Below, in pieces: positions 1 through 8,625 of a stretch of DNA of 64,000 bases (its first letter is position 1; each line of letters opens with the position of its first letter). Position numbers and translations under genes: made by a program. The notes beneath the pieces are model-generated. The model was not told the DNA's origin. It did no database searches and was given only the letters and a program-made list of their open reading frames with translations. The stretch is from assembly GCF_036013955.1 (NCBI RefSeq), contig NZ_CP107903.1, forward strand, positions 4,960,001-5,024,000, given 5' to 3'. Source of the DNA: Streptomyces sp. NBC_00459 (lineage in GTDB: Bacteria; Actinomycetota; Actinomycetes; Streptomycetales; Streptomycetaceae).

Positions 1-1958
1 AGTCGCAGACGCTCACGCGAAAGTTCAAGGAACTGTTCATCTCCATCAAGGTCGGCACCAATGTCGACAAGCGGGAGATCATGGCCGGTTACCTGAACAC
101 CGCCTACTACGGCCGTGACTCCTACGGTCTGCAGGCAGCGGCCCGCTCGTACTTCAACAAGAACGCCAAGGATCTGGACGCCAGCCAGTGCGCCTTCCTG
201 GCCGCGGTACTGAAGGGCGCCACGTACTACGACCCGGCCGGCAACGTGAGCGTCGACCCCGTGAACGCCAAGCCTGAGCTCAACCGCAAGCGGGCCGTGA
301 ATCGGTGGAAGTGGATCCTCGACGAGGAGGTCAAGGACGGGCGGATGACCGCAGCCGATCGCGCCCAGATCACGACCTTCCCGAAGATCCAGAACCCGCG
401 TTCCAACACCGCGCTGAGCGGCCAGGTCGGTTATCTCGTAGACCTCGCCAAGGGCTACCTCATCAACAACACCGACAAGACCGGGATCACCGCCGACCAA
501 CTGCAGCAGGGCGGCTACTCGATCTACACGACCTTCGACAAGAAGAAGGTCCAGGCGTTGGAGAAGGCGGTCACCAAGGTCCAGAAGGCGAACATCGACG
601 AGAAGAAGCGGCCGGACACCGACAAGTACGTCCAGTTCGGCGGGGCCTCCGTCGACCCGACGACGGGTGCGATCAGGGCCTCCTACGGCGGTGTGGACGC
701 GACCAAGCACTTCACCAACAACGCCGACACGACGGGCGCCCAGGTGGGTTCGACGTTCAAGACGTTCGTCCTCGCCGCCGCGATGAAGTGGGGCGTGCGG
801 GATCCGGATCTGGAGGCCACACAGGCACAGGACGAGCGGACCCAGGTCTCCCCGGACAGCATCTACAGCGGCAAGAACAAGCTCAAGATCGAGAACTACG
901 ACAACACGATCTGGAAGGACAAGGACGACAAGGAGTGGCTGCAGCGCAACGACGGCGACGAGTCGTACAACGCGCCCAGCTACCGGATCGACCTGCGCGA
1001 GGCGATGCGGGTCTCCGCCAACTCCGCCTACGTTCAGCTCGGCATGGATGTCGGCCTGGACAAGGTCAGGGAGTCCGCCACCGACGCGGGCATCCTCGAC
1101 AGCAGCCTCGCGAGTGCTGACTTCCCGTCGTTCTCGATCGGTACCTCCAGCCCGAGCGCGATCCGCATGGCCGGTGCCTACGCGACCTTCGCGGCCAGCG
1201 GTAAGCAGAACACCCCGTACTCGGTCGAGACCGTCACCAGCAAGGACGGCACGATCTTCGAGCACGAGAAGATCGCCAAGGCCAAGCAGGTGTTCACCGC
1301 TCAGGTCGCCGACAACGTCACCGACGTCCTCAAGACCGTGGTCGACGACGGAACGGGCACGGCGGCCCAGCTGCCCGGTCGTGATGTGGCCGGCAAGACC
1401 GGTACCACCGACGGCAACAAGTCGGCCTGGTTCGTCGGCTACACCCCGCAGCTGTCCACCGCGATCAGCATGTTCCGGATGGACGACGACGAGACCAAGA
1501 AGAACCGCGAGTTCCTGGAGATGTACGGCACGGGTGGCCAGGAGAAGATCCACGGTGCCTCGTTCCCGGCCGAGATCTGGCACGACTACATGGAACAGGC
1601 ACTCAAGGGCGCGCCGGTGAAGAACTTCCCGACTCCCGAGCCCTACGGCGAGGTCGTCGACGAGGACCCGCTGCCGAGCCCGACGCCTTCTGTCACCGAG
1701 TCGGAGGAAGCGACGCCGACGCCGAGCCCGACGCCCACCGAGGAAGAGGTCGAGCCCTCCCCCTCGCCCTCGGCGAGCGAGACCTGCGGCACCTTCGATG
1801 TCACCTGTCAGGACACCGGAGGGACCGATACGGGCGGGACGGACGAAGGCTCTACCGACGGCGGAACGACATCCAGTCCAACACCCACTGAGAGCGACGA
1901 CGAAAGCAACGGCAACGCGAACGGCAACGGGGGCAACAGTGGAGGCATCTTCGGCTGA
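1..1958 (+). CDS. Bifunctional penicillin-binding protein (transglycosylase/transpeptidase), 5' end missing
   Basis: Class A PBP that polymerises and cross-links peptidoglycan outside the membrane. The reading frame is open from base 3, so the start and the N-terminal membrane anchor lie outside the window. The first residues belong to the GT51 glycosyltransferase domain (QTLTRKFKELF, then EIMAGYLNTAYYG). The transpeptidase motifs are all present: STFK with the catalytic Ser codon at 750, SAN in VSANSAYVQLG, and KTGTT at about 1396. The C-terminus is a long Pro/Ser/Thr/Glu then Gly/Asn-rich tail with two cysteines (TCGTFDVTC), probably disordered and extracellular. Two parS sites follow the stop codon. 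Family assignment is firm; the exact paralogue is not settled. Confidence 0.95.
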   Translation, partial: SQTLTRKFKELFISIKVGTNVDKREIMAGYLNTAYYGRDSYGLQAAARSYFNKNAKDLDASQCAFLAAVLKGATYYDPAGNVSVDPVNAKPELNRKRAVNRWKWILDEEVKDGRMTAADRAQITTFPKIQNPRSNTALSGQVGYLVDLAKGYLINNTDKTGITADQLQQGGYSIYTTFDKKKVQALEKAVTKVQKANIDEKKRPDTDKYVQFGGASVDPTTGAIRASYGGVDATKHFTNNADTTGAQVGSTFKTFVLAAAMKWGVRDPDLEATQAQDERTQVSPDSIYSGKNKLKIENYDNTIWKDKDDKEWLQRNDGDESYNAPSYRIDLREAMRVSANSAYVQLGMDVGLDKVRESATDAGILDSSLASADFPSFSIGTSSPSAIRMAGAYATFAASGKQNTPYSVETVTSKDGTIFEHEKIAKAKQVFTAQVADNVTDVLKTVVDDGTGTAAQLPGRDVAGKTGTTDGNKSAWFVGYTPQLSTAISMFRMDDDETKKNREFLEMYGTGGQEKIHGASFPAEIWHDYMEQALKGAPVKNFPTPEPYGEVVDEDPLPSPTPSVTESEEATPTPSPTPTEEEVEPSPSPSASETCGTFDVTCQDTGGTDTGGTDEGSTDGGTTSSPTPTESDDESNGNANGNGGNSGGIFG

Positions 1959-1992
1959 CCGAGAGGTTGGCCGGAGCAGCGCCCGGCGTGGG

Positions 1993-2008
1993 TGTTTCAC
2001 GTGAAACA
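1993..2008. other. parS site (ParB binding), perfect 16-mer
   Basis: Exact TGTTTCACGTGAAACA, the Streptomyces parS consensus, in the gap between the PBP gene and the GT87 gene. It is paired with the next site at 2021-2036, 12 bp away. Confidence 0.93.
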
Positions 2009-2020
2009 TCTGATTCATGC

Positions 2021-2036
2021 TGTTTCACGTGAAACA
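2021..2036. other. parS site (ParB binding), perfect 16-mer
   Basis: Second exact TGTTTCACGTGAAACA of the pair. It falls inside the longest possible reading frame of the next gene (an ATG at 2017 would encode MLFHVKH), which argues that this upstream ATG is not the real start. Confidence 0.93.
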
Positions 2037-2106
2037 TGGGGCCGTCGCACCGACCAGGTGCGGCGGCCCTCGGCGTGTTCCTAGGTGTGTACGGCAGGAT
2101 GTGCCC

Positions 2107-3615
2107 ATGCCCAGTGCAGAGACGACGCAAGCGAGCGTGCGCGAGCCGGACCCGGTACGGCCGACCAGGGACGACGAGATCGCCGTAGCCGGCAGTGAGC
2201 TGATCGGCGGCCCCATCGGACGGCGTGCCCTGCTGGGGGCGTCCTGGTGGACTCCGGTACGAGTGGTCGCGCTCGTGGCGATCGGCATGTTCGCCCTCGG
2301 CCTTGTCCAGAAGGCCCCCTGCTACAACGGGGGCTGGTTCTTCGGGGCCAGTACGCAGTACACGCACGCCTGCTACTCCGACATTCCGCACCTCTATCAG
2401 GGCCGCGGATTCGCCGACGGACTCGTGCCGTATTTCGACAAGATCTCCGGCGACATGGAGTACCTCGAATACCCGGTGCTGACCGGCGTGTTCATGGAGG
2501 TGGCCGCCTGGCTCACGCCCGGCAGCGGGACCATCCAGCACCAGGAGCAGTGGTACTGGTTCGTCAACGCCGGAATGCTGATGGTCTGCGCGGCGATCAT
2601 CGTCGTATGCGTGTCGCGCACGCACGCACGGCGTCCCTGGGACGGTCTGCTGGTCGCGCTGGCGCCTGCCTTCGCGCTCACCGCCACCATCAACTGGGAC
2701 CTGCTGGCGGTCGCTCTGACGGCCGCCGCGATGCTGATGTGGTCTCGTGGCCGGTCACTCGCCTTCGGTGTCCTGCTGGGGCTCGCCACGGCCGCCAAGC
2801 TCTATCCCTTCCTGCTGCTCGGGCCTCTGTTCCTGCTGTGCTGGCGCGCCGGCAAGTGGCGGCCGTTCGGGAAGGCGCTGGGAGGTGCTGTCGTCGCCTG
2901 GGTCGCGGTCAACCTTCCGGTGATGGTCTTCGCCTTCGACGGCTGGTCGAAGTTCTACAGGTTCAGCCAGGAACGCGGTGTCGACTTCGGTTCCTTCTGG
3001 CTGATCCTCGCCCAGCACTCGGACAACCCGCTCACCACCGAAACCGTGAACAGGTTCGCGATGCTCCTGATGCTGCTCGCGGCTGCGGGCATCGCGGCAC
3101 TCGCGCTGACCGCCCCGCGGCGTCCGCGTTTCGCCCAGCTGGTCTTCCTGATCGTCGCGGCGTTCATCATCACCAACAAGGTCTACTCACCCCAGTACGT
3201 CCTGTGGCTGGTCCCCCTTGCCGTACTGGCCCGCCCGAAATGGCGGGACTTCCTGATCTGGCAGGCGTGCGAGGTCGCGTACTTCCTGGGTATCTGGATG
3301 TACCTCGCCTACACGACCAGCGGTGACGCACACAAGGGCCTGCCCACCGAGGGCTACCAGTTCGTCATCGGCGTCCACCTGGTGGGCACGCTGTACCTGT
3401 GCGCCGTGATCGTCAGGGACATCCTGATGCCGGAACGGGACGTGGTGCGCAGGGCGGGCGACGACGATCCGTCAGGGGGTGTGCTCGACGGTGCCCAGGA
3501 CGTCTTCGTACTCGGCCCTGCGGCCCATCCGCCGCGGCACGCCGCTCAATTCGACGGACCGCAGGTGGAGTGGGGCAGCCAGCAGGCGCGGGAGGGCGAG
3601 GACCGTTCGCTCTGA
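2107..3615 (+). CDS. GT87/DUF2029-type polytopic membrane protein, probable polyprenyl-phosphate-dependent sugar transferase
   Basis: About 502 residues with roughly ten hydrophobic segments and a charged cytoplasmic C-terminal tail. It resembles DUF2029/GT87 membrane proteins, relatives of actinobacterial mannosyl- and arabinosyltransferases that use lipid-linked sugar donors. The loop around GLVPYFDKISGDMEYLEYP looks like the extracytoplasmic acidic loop of that family. The ATG at 2107 was chosen because an AGGA lies about 8 bases upstream; the frame extends to 2017, but that extension would translate a parS site. It follows the PBP gene on the same strand, which fits a cell-envelope role. 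The donor and acceptor sugars cannot be read from the sequence. Confidence 0.75.
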   Translation: MPSAETTQASVREPDPVRPTRDDEIAVAGSELIGGPIGRRALLGASWWTPVRVVALVAIGMFALGLVQKAPCYNGGWFFGASTQYTHACYSDIPHLYQGRGFADGLVPYFDKISGDMEYLEYPVLTGVFMEVAAWLTPGSGTIQHQEQWYWFVNAGMLMVCAAIIVVCVSRTHARRPWDGLLVALAPAFALTATINWDLLAVALTAAAMLMWSRGRSLAFGVLLGLATAAKLYPFLLLGPLFLLCWRAGKWRPFGKALGGAVVAWVAVNLPVMVFAFDGWSKFYRFSQERGVDFGSFWLILAQHSDNPLTTETVNRFAMLLMLLAAAGIAALALTAPRRPRFAQLVFLIVAAFIITNKVYSPQYVLWLVPLAVLARPKWRDFLIWQACEVAYFLGIWMYLAYTTSGDAHKGLPTEGYQFVIGVHLVGTLYLCAVIVRDILMPERDVVRRAGDDDPSGGVLDGAQDVFVLGPAAHPPRHAAQFDGPQVEWGSQQAREGEDRSL

Positions 3616-3640
3616 GCGAACAAGCCTCGGAGGTGCCACG

Positions 3641-3677
3641 TGAAAGGCCGTACACGGAGTCCGTGTACGGCCTTTCA
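3641..3677. terminator. Bidirectional terminator hairpin
   Basis: Perfect inverted repeat with 18-bp arms (TGAAAGGCCGTACACGGA and its complement) around one central base, between two convergent genes. The A/T tracts at its ends suit termination from both sides. Confidence 0.8.
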
Positions 3678-3697
3678 GGCAATCTGCGGCATGTAGG

Positions 3698-4729
3698 TCA
3701 GCGGTCGACGATCCGGTCGAACTGTGTCGTGGTGTGCCGCAGATGGGCCACCAGCTCCTCGCCGACCTTCGGCTCCGGGGCGTCCGAGGGCACGAAGAGG
3801 ATCGAGACCTGCATGTGCGGCGGCTCGGCGAACCAGCGCTGCTTGCCGGCCCAGACGAACGGGGCGAGATTCCGGTTGACCGTGGCGAGGCCCGCGCGGG
3901 CGACTCCCTTGGCGCGCGGCATGACGCCGTGCAGCGCCTTGGGGGCCTCCAGGCCAACCCCGTGCGACGTACCGCCCGCCACGACCACCAGATAGCCGTC
4001 CGAAGCCGCCTTCTGCTGCCGGTAGCCGAAGCGGTCGCCCTTGGCCACGTGGGTGACGTCCAGGACCGCGCCGCGGTACTCCGTGGCGTCGTGGTCCCCC
4101 AGCCACAGCCGCGTGCCGATACGGGCGCGGAAGCGGGTCTGCGGGAACTGCTGCTGAAGTCGCGCGAGGTCCTCGGCCTTGAGATGGCTGACGAACATGG
4201 TATGCAGGGGCAGCCGGGCCGCGCGCAGCCGGTCCATCCAGCCGATGACCTCCTCCACGGCGTCCGAGCCGTCGGTGCGGTCCAGGGGCAGGTGGATCGC
4301 GAAGCCTTCGAGGCGTACGTCCTCTATGGCGGCGTGCAGTTGGGGCAGCTCCTGCTCGGTCACCCCGTGACGCTTCATGGAGGACATGACCTCGATGACG
4401 ACCCGGGCGCCGACGAGGCCGTGGACCCCGTCCACAGACGACACCGAGCGGATGACGCGATCGGGCAGCGGTACCGGCTCCTCGCCCCGTCTGAAGGGTG
4501 TCAGCACCAGCAGGTCACCGCTGAACCAGTCCTTGGTCCGCGCGGCCTCGTACGTCGTTCCGACGGCCAGGATGTCCGAGCCCAGTCGCGTGGCCTCCTC
4601 GGCCAGCCGCTCGTGCCCGAAGCCGTAGCCGTTGCCCTTGCAGACCGGGACGAGCCCCGGGAACTGCTCGGACACGTGCTTGTGGTGCGCACGCCAGCGC
4701 GCGGTGTCGACGTAGAGCGTGAGCGCCAT
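3698..4729 (-). CDS. Alanine-racemase-like PLP protein next to femX
   Basis: 343 residues. The N-terminus carries VPVCKGNGYGFG, the PLP-lysine motif of the alanine racemase N-terminal barrel (Lys31 would form the Schiff base). The rest is divergent and lacks an obvious classical racemase C-terminal domain, so racemase activity is uncertain. It lies 66 bp downstream of femX on the same strand, so it is likely cotranscribed and linked to supply or processing of bridge or peptide amino acids. A YggS-like PLP-homeostasis role is an alternative. The start ATG at 4729 opens directly at the conserved N-terminus. Confidence 0.72.
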   Translation of the reverse strand: MALTLYVDTARWRAHHKHVSEQFPGLVPVCKGNGYGFGHERLAEEATRLGSDILAVGTTYEAARTKDWFSGDLLVLTPFRRGEEPVPLPDRVIRSVSSVDGVHGLVGARVVIEVMSSMKRHGVTEQELPQLHAAIEDVRLEGFAIHLPLDRTDGSDAVEEVIGWMDRLRAARLPLHTMFVSHLKAEDLARLQQQFPQTRFRARIGTRLWLGDHDATEYRGAVLDVTHVAKGDRFGYRQQKAASDGYLVVVAGGTSHGVGLEAPKALHGVMPRAKGVARAGLATVNRNLAPFVWAGKQRWFAEPPHMQVSILFVPSDAPEPKVGEELVAHLRHTTTQFDRIVDR

Positions 4730-4795
4730 GGCCGGGACCTGGAACCTTCCTCGTGGTTGTGGTGAATCAGAGGTGCGAACGGGAAAACCGGTACA

Positions 4796-5917
4796 TCAGC
4801 GGCGTGACATGTAGATGTCGAGCGCCTTGTGGAGCAGCTTGTTGAGCGGGAAGTCCCACTCGCCGAGGTACTCGGCAGCCTGCCCACCCGTGCCGACCTT
4901 GAACTGGATCAGACCGAAGAGGTGGTCCGTCTCGTCGAGCGAGTCGGAGATGCCGCGCAGGTCATAGGCGGTGGCGCCCAGTGCGTAGGCGTCGCGCAGC
5001 ATCCGCCACTGCATGGCGTTCGAGGGGCGGAACTCACGCCCGATGTTGTCCGAGGCACCGTACGAGTACCAGACGTGCCCGCCGACGATCAGCATCGTCG
5101 CGGCCGACAGGTTCACTCCGTTGTGGCGGGCGAAGTAGAGCCGCATGCGGTTGGGGTCCTCGGTGTTGAGGGCCGTCCACATGCGCTGGAAGTACGACAG
5201 GGGGCGGGGACGGAAGTGGTCGCGCACCGCTGTGATCTCGTACAGGCGCTGCCACTCCTCCAGGTCGTGGTAGCCGCCCTGGACGACCTCGACACCGGAC
5301 TTCTCGGCCTTCTTGATGTTGCGGCGCCACAGCTGGTTGAAGTTCTGGTGGACCTCTTCCAGCGAACGGTTCGCGAGCGGCACCTGATAGACGTAGCGAG
5401 GCTGTACGTCGCCGAAGCCGGCCCCGCCGTCCTCGCCCTGCTGCCAGCCCATACGACGCAGCTTGTCGGCGACCTCGAAAGCGCGCGGCTCGATGAAGTC
5501 GGCCTCGATGTCACGCAGCCGCTTCACGTCCGGGCTCTGGATGCCGGCCTTGATGGACGTGGCCTCCCAGCGCCGGATGATCACCGGCGGGCCCATCTTC
5601 ACGGAGAAGGCGCCCTGCTGCTTGAGATGGGCCAGCATCGGCTGGATCCAGTCGTCGAGATTCGGCGCGAACCAGTTGATGACCGGGCCCTCGGGCAGAT
5701 AGGCGAGATACCGCTTGATCTTGGGCAGCTGGCGGTACAGCACGAGACCGGCGCCGACGATCTCGCCCGTCCGATCGTCGAACCACCCGAGGTTCTCGGA
5801 GCGCCACTCCGCCTTGACATCTGCCCAGGCCGGAACCTGCATGTGGCTCGCCGACGGCAGGCTCTGGATGTACTCCAGATGCTGCTCTCGGCTGATCGTC
5901 CTCAGGGTCAGGCTCAT
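4796..5917 (-). CDS. femX: FemX-type peptidoglycan bridge aminoacyltransferase
   Basis: 373-residue FemAB/FemX (GNAT-fold) enzyme that would add the first, and in Streptomyces only, glycine of the LL-Dap-Gly interpeptide bridge to lipid-linked precursor, using Gly-tRNA in the cytoplasm. Family features include QVPAWADVK near the N-terminus, a central basic stretch (LWRRNIKKAEKSGVEV) and the C-terminal YDLRGISDSLDETDHLFGLIQFK block. The length fits the family. A GAGGAG lies 9 bases before the ATG at 5917. It is first in a two-gene unit with the alanine-racemase-like gene. Lipid II:glycine glycyltransferase activity is inferred from orthology. Confidence 0.85.
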   Translation of the reverse strand: MSLTLRTISREQHLEYIQSLPSASHMQVPAWADVKAEWRSENLGWFDDRTGEIVGAGLVLYRQLPKIKRYLAYLPEGPVINWFAPNLDDWIQPMLAHLKQQGAFSVKMGPPVIIRRWEATSIKAGIQSPDVKRLRDIEADFIEPRAFEVADKLRRMGWQQGEDGGAGFGDVQPRYVYQVPLANRSLEEVHQNFNQLWRRNIKKAEKSGVEVVQGGYHDLEEWQRLYEITAVRDHFRPRPLSYFQRMWTALNTEDPNRMRLYFARHNGVNLSAATMLIVGGHVWYSYGASDNIGREFRPSNAMQWRMLRDAYALGATAYDLRGISDSLDETDHLFGLIQFKVGTGGQAAEYLGEWDFPLNKLLHKALDIYMSRR

Positions 5918-6068
5918 TCGGGGCGCTCCTCGGGCTGGTGTGTCCCCATGGGTACAAGGGCTCCGGCTCTCGCGCCGAAGCCTACTGCGCCCTGCGAGCG
6001 CCTCGACTGGCCGTATGGCACCTGTGCCCCGGCCTTACCTCGGCCGGGGCACAGGGCGGTGGTCCGCG

Positions 6069-6383
6069 TCAGCCGATCACGCCGCCGAAGAGGCCGCCGT
6101 GCGCCATGCCGAGGAAGAAGCCGACCGCTGCGGCACCGAGGCCCAGGATCAGCCCGAAGCGTTCGCGGGTCGTCTCCGAGACGAACTGCCCGTACGCGCC
6201 GGTGAGGATCCCCACCAGGCCGGTCCAGGAGCTGAGCAGATGCAGGCTGTGGAACATCGCCGTGACGAAGGCCGTGACTCCGAGCACCAGTGTCACAGCG
6301 AGCAGGCTGTCCTGGAGCGGATGGGGTTTGCCGTCGGTGGCGAAGAGAGATCCGGCGGTGTTGGGTCGCAATGCCTGTGCCAT
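6069..6383 (-). CDS. Small four-helix membrane protein of unknown function
   Basis: 104 residues with about four hydrophobic segments (LLAVTLVLGVTAFVTAMF, a second around LVGILTGAYG, a third at LILGLGAAAVGFFLGMA, and a Gly-rich end). I do not recognise a named family. The ATG at 6383 is preceded by AGGAGG at ideal spacing, which is better supported than an upstream start at 6428. It reads away from the ribosomal operon and shares the 6384-6646 gap with it, so the two promoters are probably divergent. Confidence 0.7.
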   Translation of the reverse strand: MAQALRPNTAGSLFATDGKPHPLQDSLLAVTLVLGVTAFVTAMFHSLHLLSSWTGLVGILTGAYGQFVSETTRERFGLILGLGAAAVGFFLGMAHGGLFGGVIG

Positions 6384-6599
6384 GTGGCACCTCCTGCGGA
6401 AGGCGGCGCATCGTAGCGCCATACACACCCGATGTGTACAGATTGACGGTCACCCGGCCCTGATTTCAACCGGAAGCGCAGGACGGGTACTCTGTACCGT
6501 CTGCACCGGTGTCTGCCCATGCCGTGACGAGGAATCCCTTCGGATACCTCCGACTGTCAGTGGCTGCCGATACCGTTGCGTACGCATAACAACCCTCCT

Positions 6600-6618
6600 G
6601 CCACGGAACGACCGTGGC
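6600..6618 (+). promoter_or_regulatory. Leader hairpin before rpsF (possible S6:S18 autoregulatory element)
   Basis: A 7-bp stem (GCCACGG/CCGTGGC) with a 5-base loop ends ten bases before the strong AAAGGAGGTGGG ribosome site of rpsF. Many bacteria place an S6:S18-binding mRNA element with exposed CCG triplets here. The location and CCG content fit, but the consensus was not checked. Confidence 0.3.
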
Positions 6619-6646
6619 CGCTGAGTCCAAAGGAGGTGGGTTCCAC

Positions 6647-6937
6647 ATGCGTCACTACGAAGTGATGGTCATCCTCGACCCCGAGCTGGAGGAGCGCGCT
6701 GTCGCCCCTCTGATCGAGAACTTCCTCTCCGTCGTCCGTGAGGGCAACGGAAAGGTCGAGAAGGTCGACACCTGGGGCCGTCGTCGTCTCTCGTACGAGA
6801 TCAAGAAGAAGCCCGAGGGCATCTACTCGGTCATCGACCTGCAGGCCGAGCCTGCGGTCGTCAAGGAGCTCGACCGCCAGATGAACCTGAACGAGTCGGT
6901 CCTCCGGACCAAGGTCCTCCGCCCCGAGACCCACTGA
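6647..6937 (+). CDS. rpsF: 30S ribosomal protein S6
   Basis: 96 residues, the normal length. MRHYEVMVILDP at the N-terminus and RRRLSYEIKKKPEGIY in the middle are typical of S6. It heads the rpsF-ssb-rpsR-rplI operon, and S6 partners S18 in the platform of the small subunit. The AAAGGAGG ribosome site just upstream decides the start against a longer frame from 6614. Confidence 0.97.
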   Translation: MRHYEVMVILDPELEERAVAPLIENFLSVVREGNGKVEKVDTWGRRRLSYEIKKKPEGIYSVIDLQAEPAVVKELDRQMNLNESVLRTKVLRPETH

Positions 6938-7017
6938 GCCTCCCGCTCAGCCGGTCCCGGGAATTCGAGTAGCAGCACCAAAAGCAGCCAGCAGCAAACC
7001 CGCCGAGAGGTTCCCCT

Positions 7018-7623
7018 ATGGCAGGCGAGACCGTCATCACGGTCGTCGGCAATCTTGTCGACGACCCCGAGCTGCGCTTCACCCCCTCCGGTGCGGCGGT
7101 CGCGAAGTTCCGTGTCGCGTCCACCCCCCGCACCTTCGACCGGCAGACCAACGAGTGGAAGGACGGCGAAAGCCTGTTCCTCACCTGCTCGGTCTGGCGC
7201 CAGGCGGCTGAGAACGTGGCCGAGTCGCTCCAGCGAGGCATGCGCGTCATCGTGCAGGGCCGGCTGAAGCAGCGGTCCTACGAGACCACGCAGGGCGAGA
7301 AGCGCACGGTCTACGAGCTGGACGTCGACGAGGTCGGTGCCAGCCTGCGCAGCGCCACCGCCAAGGTCACCAAGGCCGCCGGCCGAGGTGGCCAGGGCGG
7401 TTACAGCGGTGGCAGCGGCGGTGGAGGTGGCGGCCAGCAGGGCGGTGGCTGGGGTGGAAACTCCGGCGGCGCTCCGCAGGGCGGCAGCGCTCCGGCTGAC
7501 GACCCCTGGGCAACGGGCGCTCCCGCTGGTGGCAACCAGGGTGGCGGCGGTGCTGGTGGCGGCGGCTGGGGTGGAAACTCCGGCGGCTCCGGCGGCGGCT
7601 ACTCGGACGAGCCCCCCTTCTAG
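7018..7623 (+). CDS. ssb: Single-stranded DNA-binding protein
   Basis: 201 residues. Residues 1-115 form the OB fold (MAGETVITVVGNLVDDPELR, then WRQAAENVAESLQRGMRVIVQGRL). A long Gly/Gln/Ser-rich linker follows, and the tail ends SDEPPF, the acidic tip that recruits replication and repair partners (a variant of the usual DDIPF). It protects single strands in replication and recombination and sits in the ribosomal operon, as in most bacteria. The Gly-rich linker contains near-identical repeats (GGWGGNSGG twice). Confidence 0.97.
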   Translation: MAGETVITVVGNLVDDPELRFTPSGAAVAKFRVASTPRTFDRQTNEWKDGESLFLTCSVWRQAAENVAESLQRGMRVIVQGRLKQRSYETTQGEKRTVYELDVDEVGASLRSATAKVTKAAGRGGQGGYSGGSGGGGGGQQGGGWGGNSGGAPQGGSAPADDPWATGAPAGGNQGGGGAGGGGWGGNSGGSGGGYSDEPPF

Positions 7624-7681
7624 GCCTTCGGGCCGAGGGGTGGGCCGTACCCACACTTCTTGATCACACAGGAGAAACACC

Positions 7682-7918
7682 ATGGCGAAGCCGCCTGTGC
7701 GCAAGCCTAAGAAGAAGGTCTGCGCTTTCTGCAAGGACAAGGTCCAGTACGTGGACTACAAGGACACGAACATGCTGCGGAAGTTCATTTCCGACCGCGG
7801 CAAGATCCGTGCCCGCCGCGTGACCGGCAACTGCACGCAGCACCAGCGTGACGTCGCCACGGCTGTCAAGAACAGCCGTGAGATGGCGCTGCTGCCCTAC
7901 ACCTCCACTGCGCGATAA
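7682..7918 (+). CDS. rpsR: 30S ribosomal protein S18
   Basis: 78 residues, basic, with KKKVCAFCKDKVQYVDYKD at the N-terminus and RRVTGNCTQHQRDVATAVK in the middle. The four cysteine-type positions CxxC and C..H (CAFC, NCTQHQ) mark the zinc-ribbon (C+) form of S18. Actinobacteria often keep a second, zinc-free S18 controlled by Zur elsewhere in the genome. An ACAGGAGAA site precedes the ATG. Confidence 0.97.
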   Translation: MAKPPVRKPKKKVCAFCKDKVQYVDYKDTNMLRKFISDRGKIRARRVTGNCTQHQRDVATAVKNSREMALLPYTSTAR

Positions 7919-7936
7919 GGGAAGGGTGACCGACTA

Positions 7937-8383
7937 ATGAAGATCATCCTCACCCACGAGGTATCCGGTCTCGGTGCCGCGGGCGACGTCGTCGACGTCA
8001 AGGACGGCTACGCTCGCAACTACCTGATCCCGCGGAACTTCGCTATCCGTTGGACCAAGGGTGGCGAGAAGGACGTCGAGCAGATTCGTCGTGCTCGCAA
8101 GATCCACGAGATCCAGACCATCGAGCAGGCCAACGACATCAAGGCCCGCCTCGAAGGCGTCAAGGTCCGTCTGGCCGTCCGCTCCGGCGACGCCGGTCGT
8201 CTCTTCGGTTCCGTCACTCCGGCCGACATCGCCACGGCGATCAAGGCTTCCGGTGGCCCCGAGGTCGACAAGCGCCGCATCGAGCTGGGCTCGCCGATCA
8301 AGACGCTCGGCGCCCACGAGACGTCCGTGCGTCTGCACCCCGAGGTTGCCGCCAAGGTCAACATCGAGGTCGTCGCTGCCTGA
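7937..8383 (+). CDS. rplI: 50S ribosomal protein L9
   Basis: 148 residues with the L9 signature MKIILTHEVSGLGAAGDVVDVKDGYARNYLIP shortened here to its first part: MKIILTHEVSGLGAAGDVV, then DGYARNYLIP. The long connecting helix and C-terminal domain are complete, ending HPEVAAKVNIEVVAA. It is the last gene of the operon and is followed by a terminator hairpin. Confidence 0.97.
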   Translation: MKIILTHEVSGLGAAGDVVDVKDGYARNYLIPRNFAIRWTKGGEKDVEQIRRARKIHEIQTIEQANDIKARLEGVKVRLAVRSGDAGRLFGSVTPADIATAIKASGGPEVDKRRIELGSPIKTLGAHETSVRLHPEVAAKVNIEVVAA

Positions 8384-8408
8384 GCGAGGCACTCGCTGAA
8401 GCAGTTGT

Positions 8409-8436
8409 AGGGCCGCATCCTCCGGGGTGCGGCCCT
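8409..8436 (+). terminator. Terminator of the rpsF-ssb-rpsR-rplI operon
   Basis: AGGGCCGCA pairs with TGCGGCCCT across a 10-base loop, 26 bp after the rplI stop codon, followed by TCT. Confidence 0.75.
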
Positions 8437-8513
8437 TCTGCGTGAGCCGATTCGTGGGCTGTGGCGTGGCAACGACGCGGTGCCCTGGTTGCGCGGGGAA
8501 CTGAGCACGCCGA

Positions 8514-8529
8514 TGTTTCACGTGAAACG
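8514..8529. other. parS site, 14-bp core perfect
   Basis: TGTTTCACGTGAAACG: the GTTTCACGTGAAAC core is exact and the last outer base is G instead of A. It is paired with the next site, 16 bp away. Confidence 0.9.
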
Positions 8530-8545
8530 GCAGGAACCGGGTCGA

Positions 8546-8561
8546 TGTTTCACGTGAAACA
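8546..8561. other. parS site, perfect 16-mer
   Basis: Exact TGTTTCACGTGAAACA in the gap between rplI and the convergent MATE gene. It is followed by a short tandem repeat, CGGGGACGTGGAACA, twice at about 8562-8592. Confidence 0.93.
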
Positions 8562-8625
8562 CGGGGACGTGGAACACGGGGACGTGGAACAGGGCAGCAC
8601 GGTGCACTCGGCGCTCTCCGTACCT

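Noticed and set aside
305..1620. Long plus-strand frames (305-1120 and 1048-1620) overlapping the PBP gene
   Set aside because: They run in other frames of a gene with clear PBP motifs, and encode Arg/Pro-rich translation typical of a high-G+C shadow frame.
2017..2106. Upstream start of the GT87 gene (MLFHVKH...)
   Set aside because: It would translate a parS site; the ribosome site and conserved start favour 2107.
3630..3650. Additional parS-like CACGTGAAA at 3638
   Set aside because: Several core positions differ, and it is part of the terminator hairpin.
8562..8592. Possible CRISPR-like direct repeat after the parS pair
   Set aside because: Only two copies of a 15-bp unit without a spacer; a simple tandem duplication.
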